Of a stretch of DNA of 64,000 bases, positions 1 through 7,926 are shown piece after piece. Below the pieces are notes generated by a model. The model made no database searches. It was not told the DNA's origin and worked only from the letters and a program-made list of their open reading frames with translations. Source of the DNA: Alistipes sp. (GTDB taxonomy: Bacteria > Bacteroidota > Bacteroidia > Bacteroidales > Rikenellaceae); NCBI GenBank assembly GCA_017624955.1, contig JAGAMA010000029.1, positions 1 through 64,000 of the forward strand, in the 5' to 3' direction. The position numbers and the translations under genes were made by a program. Each line of letters begins with the position of its first letter. Positions within the stretch are counted from its first letter, which is position 1.

Positions 1-112
1 CCTTTCTCGCATTTAGCTTCCTTTAGTTCCCTTTTCCTCTTTCCTCTTTCCTCTCTCCACTTTCCTCTTTCCTCTTTCCTCTCCCTTTAATCTCCTTTAC
101 TCTCTTTGCCCC
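1..112. repeat. C/T-rich low-complexity intergenic tract
   Basis: The first 112 bases are almost pure pyrimidine on the plus strand, built from loose repeats of CTCTTTC and CTTTCCT. No open frame or promoter is visible. A tract of the same character lies at 3120-3234, so the lipoprotein locus between them is bracketed by similar simple-sequence DNA. Function unknown. Confidence 0.6.
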
Positions 113-151
113 ACAAAAAAAACAACCACCCTTTGTGAGAGTGGTTGTTGT
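113..151 (-). terminator. Rho-independent terminator of the fimbrillin-like gene
   Basis: Read on the minus strand, AACAACCAC and GTGGTTGTT pair around a short loop and are followed by a run of eight T. It starts about 20 bases after the stop codon of the surface lipoprotein gene. Confidence 0.85.
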
Positions 152-171
152 GAAAAATCGGTGTTATAGGA

Positions 172-2772
172 TTATTCGGCGTAGGTAACCTCTATATAGG
201 TTATGCGCATTTGTACATTCTGATCCGTGCCATTTGCAAAAGTTATCGAATTGCTTGAACCAGTCCAAGTGCCGATATTGCCAGACACTGCGTACTCTCC
301 AGTATTGGCCGATACATTATAACCAATGTAAGTAGTCGTTGAGCATGTGAATTTAACACTGGTGATAGTCTTCTCGCTGCTAATGGTCATTGTAGAACCT
401 TTATAAACGCGAATGGTGTTATCTTTGTTGTAGGCAGGGCAGCTCGTGTTGGTGCCTTTGTCAAATGTGAGAGTAAACGAACCATATGCGTAACCATTGG
501 CGTTATCAAGAGTTGTTGTAGTTCCACCAAAGCCAAGGGCGGTAGCCCAATTGCTAATGCTGGTCTCCTCGACATTATTAGCACCGTCGTCACCGGGTTC
601 CTCATCTTCTACCAACTCAATGTTGGTGGCGATAAAGTAAGCGTAGTATTGTTGGCCGTACAGCGAATAGCCGGTTACCTTGATGTTCTTACCGCTCCAT
701 GCCGTGATATCCATATAAGGCGCAACGAGGGCAAGCGTCTTCGAAAGACCCTCTACCGTAATGTTGTAGTATTTGCCACTAGTGAATGAGAAAGCACCCT
801 CAAACTCTACATATCGACCGACGGGGAACGTACTGTCATACATGCTGAAGTTCTCCTCAAAGATAGTGCTATCCAATACAGTCGCAGTCGGATGCGTATA
901 AGCCGATGACGAATTGATCTTGCAGGAGTTATACGATGTAAGCTGGCGTTTGCCGTTATAGGATGTGGTGGTTGCACCCTCAATCGTGACTACATCGCCA
1001 ACCTTGACATTCGTGCCATTATCCGAAAGCACCGTGTTGTACACATACAAGAATGCATCGTCGCTACCCTTAATAAGGCTGCAATTTGCGCCGATAGCAA
1101 CTACGGTTACATTCTCGATATTGTAGGTGCCCTCTTCGCTTGCAGCGATAATGTCGCTGAGCGAGGTATATACCATCGAACCCTCCGTTTTTACCGTAAC
1201 GATACCAGCCTCGGAGTTGTTATAGGTCTCCGTATCATTGGGAACAGCCACTACCGAGATCGTGTACTCCGTGCCGGGATCCAGACCCTCCAGCGAATAG
1301 GTCGTCTCGGTGGTCGTATAGCTCTGACCATCGCACGATACAATATAGCTGGCGGCATTGGCAACGGCCTCCCACGACAGCGTGATGGTCGTGCCCTCAG
1401 CCTCGCCAGTTACTACGGGCGTAGCAAGAGCCTCCTTGGTGATGCCGTCAATGTAGTAAATGGCAACTGCTTTTTGCGAAGCGCTGCCGTAGCAACTGAA
1501 AATCGTGCTGTTCAGATTGTATTGCAGGGTGCTACGCGTATTGCTACCCTGAGCAACAATAGTTGCTACGCCATCATTTACCGAAACCTTCCACGACGCG
1601 TTACCATCCAAAGAGGCTTGCGTTCTCAGGTAGTTGCTCCCCGAGCTGGCGGCATAGATATAGCCACTGCCCGTGTTGAATGCATAGGAGCCAGCAACCG
1701 TACCGGTTTCAACCGTGAAGATTTGAACGGCCGAGCTCGGGTCAGCGATGTAGGAACCATCCTCGCTCTTTGTGATAGCCGTCTGGGCGCGGTTGTTGTT
1801 GTTCTGCGTGGTGCTGATTGCGAAATCATAATCAGCAGCAGCGATGATTACCTGATCACCTGCGGTCAGGTTGGCTACATCGGTCAGCTTGTTGTAGATT
1901 ACGGGACCTTCAATCGAGACCCCCTCCATATTAATCGCCATGTTGGCAATCACACCTGCCTTAAACTCGCAACCCTCGGGAACCTCTACCTCCTTCGTGA
2001 AGGTACCCTTGTCAGTCGCTACAACAACTGTCAGCGCGCTGGTAGCCAGGTTGCAGGGACGAATGGCGAACCAAACATCCTCGGTCTTGTCGGTTTTAAT
2101 GGTCAGTGTCGTGCTACCCGAATTGTTGGAAACCTCATTCGACTCGAAGTCGTAGTTGAAGCGACCAACAATAAAATCCTCAGCCGTCAGTACGATGCTC
2201 TGTACCTTAGCATCGCCAAGATTCAGATTCTTCAGCGTCAGTTTACCATAAGCGGTCAGGTGCTTGAAGTGCATCTCGACGCTCGTGGGAAGTTCGGTTG
2301 TAGTTGCGCTTTTGGCAATAATGATCTGCGCTGCCTCATCACACGATTTCTCACTCGGCGTTTGCTCTACGGGAATCGTTACGCCCCAACCATCTTTCTG
2401 GGTCGAAAGGTAAGCCGATGCAGGGCAAAGCGCGTAAAGCGTGTAGCTACCGCTCTTATCATCCTCAATCTCGGCCGTCCAAGTAGCCGTCTTGCCATCC
2501 TCCGAAGCGGTAACGGTTGCCTGAGCCGACTTGCTGTCCTTGGTTGCATTGTTGAGACCGATTTTGACCGTTTCATTGCCCGTCCACAAGGTGGGGTAGC
2601 TATTCTCAGTAGGCTCGCCGAAAGCGGTACGCGTTACTACGCTCGAAAACGAAATGGTCTGATTCTTCGATGCTGCAACATCTTCGAACTCATCCGTCGA
2701 GCAACCCGTAAATGCCATTGCAACTGCTGCAAGGCACATAAAAGTCTTAAAAATCTTCATGGTTTGATTCAT
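172..2772 (-). CDS. Fimbrillin-family surface lipoprotein with Fn3 domain
   Basis: An 866-residue predicted outer-membrane lipoprotein. A lipoprotein signal ends at FTGC (Cys24). Residues about 45-290 resemble the Bacteroidales fimbrillin family: a TRT...W..GD/NE-type start, a conserved FKHLTAYGKL strand, then an IRPC...TVVVATDKG region. About 295-450 is a beta-rich domain. A fibronectin type III domain follows at about 455-540 (TLSWEAVANAASY...). About 545-730 looks like an OB-fold/DUF5689-type module, and the C-terminus is another beta-rich domain. Such proteins are usually surface-exposed adhesins, pilus tips or glycan-binding proteins; the ligand here cannot be told. The start could also be the Met five codons in (MKIFKTF), which fits signal peptides better. 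It follows a 47-residue peptide gene by seven bases and probably shares its transcript. Confidence 0.8.
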   Translation of the reverse strand: MNQTMKIFKTFMCLAAVAMAFTGCSTDEFEDVAASKNQTISFSSVVTRTAFGEPTENSYPTLWTGNETVKIGLNNATKDSKSAQATVTASEDGKTATWTAEIEDDKSGSYTLYALCPASAYLSTQKDGWGVTIPVEQTPSEKSCDEAAQIIIAKSATTTELPTSVEMHFKHLTAYGKLTLKNLNLGDAKVQSIVLTAEDFIVGRFNYDFESNEVSNNSGSTTLTIKTDKTEDVWFAIRPCNLATSALTVVVATDKGTFTKEVEVPEGCEFKAGVIANMAINMEGVSIEGPVIYNKLTDVANLTAGDQVIIAAADYDFAISTTQNNNNRAQTAITKSEDGSYIADPSSAVQIFTVETGTVAGSYAFNTGSGYIYAASSGSNYLRTQASLDGNASWKVSVNDGVATIVAQGSNTRSTLQYNLNSTIFSCYGSASQKAVAIYYIDGITKEALATPVVTGEAEGTTITLSWEAVANAASYIVSCDGQSYTTTETTYSLEGLDPGTEYTISVVAVPNDTETYNNSEAGIVTVKTEGSMVYTSLSDIIAASEEGTYNIENVTVVAIGANCSLIKGSDDAFLYVYNTVLSDNGTNVKVGDVVTIEGATTTSYNGKRQLTSYNSCKINSSSAYTHPTATVLDSTIFEENFSMYDSTFPVGRYVEFEGAFSFTSGKYYNITVEGLSKTLALVAPYMDITAWSGKNIKVTGYSLYGQQYYAYFIATNIELVEDEEPGDDGANNVEETSISNWATALGFGGTTTTLDNANGYAYGSFTLTFDKGTNTSCPAYNKDNTIRVYKGSTMTISSEKTITSVKFTCSTTTYIGYNVSANTGEYAVSGNIGTWTGSSNSITFANGTDQNVQMRITYIEVTYAE

Positions 2773-2779
2773 CTTTTAA

Positions 2780-2923
2780 TTACATTTCAGGCCAATCTTC
2801 GCCCGTGCCGGGCTCAATTTCGCTGCCGTCGCCATTGCTCGTGGCAAAACCCTGCTCAACAGCGATGTCGAGCACCTCTACCATGGGGGCCTCGTAAGCC
2901 TCCGTCATCATCTTTTTGATCAT
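2780..2923 (-). CDS. 47-residue peptide of the YEAPxVEVLD type
   Basis: A short ATG-to-TAA frame translating to MIKKMMTEAYEAPMVEVLDI followed by an acidic, Gly/Ser-rich tail ending in EDWPEM. It has no signal peptide or membrane segment. A -7 box lies about 110 bases upstream, and the stop lies seven bases before the lipoprotein start, so the two are likely cotranscribed. From general knowledge, short proteins with a 'Y.aP.vev.' core and an acidic tail recur in Bacteroidales near surface lipoprotein or fimbrillin genes, but I know of no established function. Protein-like composition and location argue for a real gene; it is too short for certainty. Confidence 0.7.
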   Translation of the reverse strand: MIKKMMTEAYEAPMVEVLDIAVEQGFATSNGDGSEIEPGTGEDWPEM

Positions 2924-2978
2924 TTTGTTTGTTGTTTATTGGTTTTTATTTAATGAGTTTTTAGTCGTCATTAAGGGC

Positions 2979-3005
2979 CTATAGGTCTTATAGGTCCTAT
3001 AGGTC
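2979..3005. repeat. Three tandem 9-bp repeats (YTATAGGTC)
   Basis: The plus strand reads CTATAGGTC, TTATAGGTC, CTATAGGTC head to tail, embedding two CCTATAGG palindromes. On the minus strand this lies in the predicted 5' leader between the promoter and the 47-residue peptide gene. Confidence 0.85.
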
Positions 3006-3030
3006 GCTGTTTAGTTTGCACTTAAGGGTA

Positions 3031-3065
3031 CAAAGATAGCCTATTTAATTGACATTGTGTGCCAA
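3031..3065 (-). promoter_or_regulatory. Bacteroidota-type promoter for the peptide-fimbrillin operon
   Basis: On the minus strand the -7 box is TATCTTTG (3031-3038), with a TTG at 3063-3065. The 24-bp spacing is slightly longer than the usual 19-23. It would give a leader of roughly 100 nt. Confidence 0.6.
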
Positions 3066-3234
3066 AAAAGCAAAAAAAATAGCAAAAATCATCTTTTTGC
3101 TATTCGTTTCGTAATTTGAGCGTTAGCCCCTTTAGCTCCCCTTTCTCGAATTCTAACTATTTTTCCCTTTCCGCCCTTTCTCTCTTCTCTCTCTTCTCTC
3201 TCTTTGCTCTTCGCTCTTTCCTCTTTCCTCTTCT

Positions 3235-4674
3235 TTATATCTTATTCAGGCCGAAATGGCGGGTCGAGGCATCGAGGCGGATGGCGATAAAGAGCAGGAT
3301 CGTGAAGGCGATGAGCGACGAGCCACCATAGCTCATAAAGGGCAGCGGAATACCCATCACGGGCATCAGGCCGATGGTCATGCCGACATTGACCAGGACG
3401 TGGAACAGCAGAATCGAAGCCACGCAGTAGCAGTAGATGCGGCCGAAAGGCTCCTCCTGCCGTTCGCCCATCTTCATCAGGCGCAGGATCAGGCAGGCAA
3501 AGAGCGTGAGGATCGTGAACGTGCCGAGGAAGCCCCACTCCTCGCCCACGGTGCAGAAGATGAAGTCGGTATGTCGCTCAGGGACAAAGCCGTACTTAAT
3601 CTGCGTGCCCTGCAGGAAGCCCTTGCCGAAGAGGCCGCCCGAGCCGATGGCGATCTTCGACTGATTGACGTTATAGTCGGCACCTGCCGGGTCGTTGACG
3701 ATGCCCATAAAGCTCAGAATGCGGTTCTGCTGGTGCGGCTCTAAGGCGTTGAAGACCTGCTCGACCGAGAGCAGGAAGAAGACCGAGCCGATGTAGAGTG
3801 CCAGGGTGATGAAGGTGTGGGCGATCTTGAAGCGCAGGGCGTAGATCGCCAACCCCACGGCAGCCGTGAGCGAGACGATCAGCAGCGAGGCGTAGAAGCT
3901 CAACCCCTCGTCGAACAAAAGCCCCGTGAGCACCATCAGCACCATAGCGCCGAGCAGCAGCGAGGCCACGAAGATAATGCGCGAACGCACCTCGCCACTC
4001 ATCATCACCTCCGAGAAGGTGTAGAGCCCGATCAGCAGCAGAAGCAGCGCCAGGGGCGAGAGCAGGAACGAGGCGATAAAGAGCGAGGCAAGCATCAGGA
4101 AGGGGAGGCAGAGCCACTTGTTCAGACCCTCGCGGTAGAGCACAAAGAGGAACGAGCCGAGCACCAATCCCGAGCCCGTATCGTTCTGCAGGACGATGAT
4201 CAGCAGCGGCACGGCAAGCAGCATGGCCACCTTCACCAGGTCGCCGAGGCGCGAGATCGAGAAGGTGTATTCGCTCATGAGGCGCGCCATGGCAAGCGCC
4301 GTTGCAATCTTCGCAAACTCAACGGGTTGCACATTGAACGAACCAAACGAAATCCACGCCTTGGCACCGTTGATCTCCTTGCCGATGGCGAGTGTCGAGA
4401 GCAGCAGCAAGAGGCCGATGATGTAGGCCGGGTAGGCCCACATGTGGTAGTAGCGGTCGTCGATCAGGAGCACCGTGATCGCCACCACAGCCGCCACGGC
4501 GATCCACACCACCTGCTTCATGTAGAAGTGGGCAAACGAGAAGACGTGCGGCACCGTCTCGTCGTAGGTGGCGGCCGCAATCGAGAACCAGCCGACCAAG
4601 ACGATCAGTGCGTAGAACAGCACCGTCCAGCGGTCTACACCGCTAAAGAGTGATCCTGTGCGATTACTTGTCAT
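3235..4674 (-). CDS. rodA: Rod-shape SEDS glycosyltransferase RodA
   Basis: Polytopic SEDS protein that polymerises lipid II into glycan strands during side-wall growth, working with the class B PBP encoded just upstream. The 479 residues carry about ten hydrophobic segments. The conserved NGAKAWISFGSFNVQPVEFAK stretch (about 103-123) and the C-terminal PFMSYGGSSLIAF signature are clear SEDS/FtsW/RodA marks. It is longer than proteobacterial RodA (about 370 residues) because of extra membrane segments around residues 190-290, which I believe is common in Bacteroidota. The start overlaps the mrdA stop by 11 bases, indicating translational coupling. Last gene of the mre operon. Confidence 0.95.
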   Translation of the reverse strand: MTSNRTGSLFSGVDRWTVLFYALIVLVGWFSIAAATYDETVPHVFSFAHFYMKQVVWIAVAAVVAITVLLIDDRYYHMWAYPAYIIGLLLLLSTLAIGKEINGAKAWISFGSFNVQPVEFAKIATALAMARLMSEYTFSISRLGDLVKVAMLLAVPLLIIVLQNDTGSGLVLGSFLFVLYREGLNKWLCLPFLMLASLFIASFLLSPLALLLLLIGLYTFSEVMMSGEVRSRIIFVASLLLGAMVLMVLTGLLFDEGLSFYASLLIVSLTAAVGLAIYALRFKIAHTFITLALYIGSVFFLLSVEQVFNALEPHQQNRILSFMGIVNDPAGADYNVNQSKIAIGSGGLFGKGFLQGTQIKYGFVPERHTDFIFCTVGEEWGFLGTFTILTLFACLILRLMKMGERQEEPFGRIYCYCVASILLFHVLVNVGMTIGLMPVMGIPLPFMSYGGSSLIAFTILLFIAIRLDASTRHFGLNKI

Positions 4675-6490
4675 AGGCCGGGTAGTAAATTTTCATATCC
4701 TTGATGCGTTTCAGCAGCTCGGGACGACGGATCGTATCCGTCAGGTAGAGCTCCTCCAGGAGGCTGGCGATGGGCAGTGCGGCCGAAGCACCGAAACCAC
4801 CATTCTCGACATAGACCGAGATGGCGATCTTCGGGTTATCCTTCGGGGCAAACGAGAGGAAGGTCGAGTGGTCCTTACCGCGCGGGTTCTGGGCCGTACC
4901 CGTCTTACCGCACACGTCATACCCCTCGAGGCGCGCCTGGGTCGAAGTACCACCCACGTTTACGCCCTGCCACATACCCTCCACGATGGGCTCGAAGTGC
5001 TTCGGATCGACCTTTGTGTACTGCTTCTCGTAGAAGCGGCGATCGAGCGAATCGGCCCCCTCGACTGCCTTGACGATGTGGGGGATGTAGTAGTAACCGC
5101 GGTTGGCGATGATCGCAGCCAGGTTGGCCATCTGCAGGGGCGTACAGCCCAACTCGCCCTGACCGATCGAGAGCGAGAGCACCGTGAGCGAATTCCACGA
5201 ATTGCGATAGACACGGTCGTAGAACTCGCGCGTGGGCACATAGCCGCGGTTCTCGTCCAGGAAGTCCGACTCGAGCTGGCGGCCGAAGCCGAAGCTCTTC
5301 ACATAGTCGTACCACACCTCGTAGCCCTTCTTGATGCTGCCGTATTTCGGGTTCTCCAAAATATCGCGGAAGACGTAGCAGAAGTAGGCGTTGCACGAGG
5401 TAGCGATGGCAAAGCGCAGGTCGGCCGGCGAGGCGTGCGCATGGCAGGCGACACCGCGTCCGATCTTGTAACCGCCGTGGCAGGGGTGGAGGTCGGAGGG
5501 CTTCAGAACCCCCTCCTGCAGACCAATCAGACCCTGCACCAGCTTGAAGGTCGATCCCGGGGGATACTTACCCTTCACGGCGCGGTTGAACATCGGGTTG
5601 CGCTTGTTGTTCAGGTGGCGGATGTAGTTGTTGCCACGCTCACGACCCACCAACTCCTCGGGGTCGAACGTGGGGGAGGAGACCATCATCAGGATCTCGC
5701 CCGTCGAGGGTTCGATGGCCACCGCGGCACCCACCTTGCCGGCCATCAGCTCCTCGCCGAGGCGCTGCAGGCGGGCATCGATCGTGCTCGTAAGGTAGCG
5801 ACCCGACTCGGGCAGCGAGTCGTAGAGACCATCCATGTAGGAGCCCTTGATCGCTCCGCGCGGGTCACGCTCCATGATCTTCACGCCCTTCTTACCGCGC
5901 AGCTCCACCTCATAGGCCGACTCCAGGCCGCCGATACCGGCGTAGTCGCCCTTGCTGTATTCGGGGTGGCGGTCCAGGTAGCTCTGGCTCACCTCCGAGA
6001 GGTGCCCCAGCAGGTTACCGCCGACATGCAGCGGATAGTGGCGCACGGTGCGGCTCACGGTGTAGAAACCGCGGAATCCCTCGGCATCGAGGCGCAACTT
6101 CTCCTCCTTCGAAACGTAGTTCGCCACGCGCTGCGGGGCGCGGGGATAGAGACGTGCATCGTTCAGGCGTTGCTTCAGGCGGCGCGGCTGCATATCAAGG
6201 ATTTGACACAGGCGCATCGTGTCGAAGCCCTCCTTGTCCATGTCGCGGTAGACCACCATCAGGTCGTAGCACTCGCGGCTTTGGGCGAGGTACTCGCCTC
6301 GACGGTCGAAGATCTCGCCACGCGGCGGATACTGCACATCGACACGCATCACGTTGCGTGCAGCACCGCGCTTGTAGTCGGCATTGAAGAATTGGATGTA
6401 GGCGACACGCCCGATGAGCATCGTGAAGATCAACAGCACGATGAGCTGCAGCGTGCGCATGCGGACGAAACCTTCGTTACGATCGATCAT
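4664..6490 (-). CDS. mrdA: Penicillin-binding protein 2 (elongation transpeptidase)
   Basis: Class B PBP that cross-links peptidoglycan for RodA-dependent elongation. It is a 608-residue membrane-anchored protein with one N-terminal transmembrane helix (about 13-34), a PBP dimerisation domain with the typical RGEIFDRRGEYLA motif near residue 58, and a transpeptidase domain. The catalytic motifs are all present: STFK (Ser313), SCN (Ser366) and KTG in CGKTGTAQNP. Its start overlaps the mreD stop by four bases (ATGA-type overlap) and its end overlaps rodA. The order mreBCD-mrdA-rodA makes PBP2 rather than FtsI the safe assignment. Confidence 0.95.
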   Translation of the reverse strand: MIDRNEGFVRMRTLQLIVLLIFTMLIGRVAYIQFFNADYKRGAARNVMRVDVQYPPRGEIFDRRGEYLAQSRECYDLMVVYRDMDKEGFDTMRLCQILDMQPRRLKQRLNDARLYPRAPQRVANYVSKEEKLRLDAEGFRGFYTVSRTVRHYPLHVGGNLLGHLSEVSQSYLDRHPEYSKGDYAGIGGLESAYEVELRGKKGVKIMERDPRGAIKGSYMDGLYDSLPESGRYLTSTIDARLQRLGEELMAGKVGAAVAIEPSTGEILMMVSSPTFDPEELVGRERGNNYIRHLNNKRNPMFNRAVKGKYPPGSTFKLVQGLIGLQEGVLKPSDLHPCHGGYKIGRGVACHAHASPADLRFAIATSCNAYFCYVFRDILENPKYGSIKKGYEVWYDYVKSFGFGRQLESDFLDENRGYVPTREFYDRVYRNSWNSLTVLSLSIGQGELGCTPLQMANLAAIIANRGYYYIPHIVKAVEGADSLDRRFYEKQYTKVDPKHFEPIVEGMWQGVNVGGTSTQARLEGYDVCGKTGTAQNPRGKDHSTFLSFAPKDNPKIAISVYVENGGFGASAALPIASLLEELYLTDTIRRPELLKRIKDMKIYYPAYDK

Positions 6491-7005
6491 GCGCGGGCCG
6501 AGATTTTAGCGGTGAAGAGGCGCTCGGTGAGCCATACGAGCAGGATCGTGGCGGCGCTGCTTGTGAGAATGCGGGCCACGGTGCGCAGCAGATGACCCCA
6601 CGAGAGGGCCTCGAGCGTAAAGAAGACCGTGTGGTGCAGCAACACCATCACGACAAGGTAGCTCCAGAAGAGAGACGTTCCTATGCGTTCGGGCGACGGA
6701 ATGCCGTCGTCGCGCCACTCCTCGCGGGGCGAAACAAGGCGAATCAGTGTCGGGCGCAGGAAGGCGATGAGCAACGTGGCGATCGTGTTGATGCCGGCCA
6801 CGCCCATCGTCAGGTCCATCAGCGTACCCATTGCAAGGCCGCAGGCCAGCATGACGATCGGCATCGTGTCGAGGCGCATCAGGATCAGAAAGGCCACATA
6901 GATCAGCGGGCAGAGGAAACTCCCCACAACGAGGTTGTTGAGCAGGAAGATCTGCACCAGGCTGAGTGCGATGAAGAGCAGTATGTAGGCGGGAACGTGG
7001 TGCAT
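6487..7005 (-). CDS. mreD: Rod shape-determining membrane protein MreD
   Basis: A 172-residue protein with about five hydrophobic helices and little soluble sequence, as expected for MreD, the integral membrane partner of MreC in the elongasome. Similarity in this family is weak, so the call relies on topology, size and its place between mreC (three-base gap) and mrdA (four-base overlap). Residues LMDLTMGVAGINTIATLLIAF resemble the conserved central MreD region. Confidence 0.9.
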   Translation of the reverse strand: MHHVPAYILLFIALSLVQIFLLNNLVVGSFLCPLIYVAFLILMRLDTMPIVMLACGLAMGTLMDLTMGVAGINTIATLLIAFLRPTLIRLVSPREEWRDDGIPSPERIGTSLFWSYLVVMVLLHHTVFFTLEALSWGHLLRTVARILTSSAATILLVWLTERLFTAKISARA

Positions 7006-7008
7006 GGT

Positions 7009-7860
7009 TTAGTTCATTTCAAGGTTTTTGATCACCTCGCTGCTTTGGAGGTCGTTGATCTCCTGGTGGTCGAGGTTTTCGATGATAACCAGGTTGTTCA
7101 TGGCCGAGAGATCGGCTGCCAGGCGTACGCGTACCGTGTAGGTCGTGCCCACCTGGTCGAGCGTGGCGCTTTCGATCGTGCCGATGAGCAGCCCTGCGGG
7201 GAAGTAGCTCTCAAATCCGGTCGAGAAGACCTTCTGCCCAACCGCCGGCTCGGCATACTTCGAAAGCCCCTCGAGCGTGACGAAGTGGGGATTCTTGCCA
7301 TCCCAACGAATGGCACCCTGGTAGGCAGTCCCCTCGGGCGTTCCACTGCCGCGGAAGACGGGGTTGAGGATCGACACGGCCACGGCGTAGTGCTCCGAGT
7401 AATCGACCACATAGCCGGCAATGGCCCCATCGGGGGTGATGACACCCATGCCGTTCGTGATGCCGTCGGCACCACCGCGGTTCAGCGTGATGTAGTTGTG
7501 GGCGCGCCCCACCGTGTTGCTCACCACGGCCGCCTCGGTCATGCGGTACTTCGATTCGCCCATTGTGCGCAGCTCCACCTTCAGCTTACCCGCCTCATCC
7601 GCTTCGCGGTAGCGGGCCAGCTCCTCCTCGAGCGTGGCGATGCGTGCCGTGAGGGCGCGGTTTTCGCGGCCGAGCAGGAAGAAGTTACCGATGTCGGTCA
7701 CCAGCTTGTTCAGCCCGCCCACCATGCTGTTCGTGCGCGCCAACAGACGCGCCTCGGTGTAGGCCGTCGAGCGGGCATAGTAGCTCACGGCGGCAATCTC
7801 CAGCAAAACGAAGAGCACCACCACATAGATACTACGGATGAATTCGACTAATCGGCGCAT
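7009..7860 (-). CDS. mreC: Rod shape-determining protein MreC
   Basis: A 283-residue bitopic protein: one N-terminal transmembrane helix (about 11-28), a coiled coil at about 63-95 (ENRALTARIATLEEELARY) and a periplasmic beta-rich domain with the family signature 'VISNT.....NYITLNRGGADGI..GMGVI'. MreC links cytoplasmic MreB filaments to PBP2 and RodA. It is separated from mreB by 66 bases that contain a strong GC-rich hairpin, which may lower expression of the membrane genes relative to mreB. Confidence 0.95.
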   Translation of the reverse strand: MRRLVEFIRSIYVVVLFVLLEIAAVSYYARSTAYTEARLLARTNSMVGGLNKLVTDIGNFFLLGRENRALTARIATLEEELARYREADEAGKLKVELRTMGESKYRMTEAAVVSNTVGRAHNYITLNRGGADGITNGMGVITPDGAIAGYVVDYSEHYAVAVSILNPVFRGSGTPEGTAYQGAIRWDGKNPHFVTLEGLSKYAEPAVGQKVFSTGFESYFPAGLLIGTIESATLDQVGTTYTVRVRLAADLSAMNNLVIIENLDHQEINDLQSSEVIKNLEMN

Positions 7861-7885
7861 GATTCTTAAACGGCAACTTTAATAA

Positions 7886-7913
7886 GAATTGCGAGCCGCC
7901 GGGCCCGCAATTC
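7886..7913 (-). other. Hairpin between mreB and mreC
   Basis: Perfect 8-bp arms GAATTGCG/CGCAATTC enclose a GC-rich loop that can pair further (GGGCCC). On the minus strand it is followed by TTATTAAAG rather than a proper U tract. It could act as an attenuator or as an mRNA-stability element after mreB. Confidence 0.6.
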
Positions 7914-7926
7914 GTTTATCGCTTGT

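Larger units (their letters stand above)
2924..3234. other. Intergenic region: leader, promoter and C/T-rich tract
   Basis: 311 bases without a gene. It contains an AT-rich leader for the peptide gene, three tandem 9-bp repeats (2979-3005), a minus-strand promoter (3031-3065), an A-rich stretch, and a pyrimidine-rich tract (3120-3234) abutting the rodA stop codon. No terminator hairpin for rodA was recognised in it. Confidence 0.6.

Noticed and set aside
1474..2919. Plus-strand open frame of 481 codons across the fimbrillin-like gene and peptide gene
   Set aside because: Both minus-strand genes show signal peptide, lipobox and domains; the plus-strand product has none.
4658..6595. Open frame of 645 codons antisense to mrdA
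   Set aside because: Shadow of a strongly biased coding sequence with all PBP2 motifs on the other strand.
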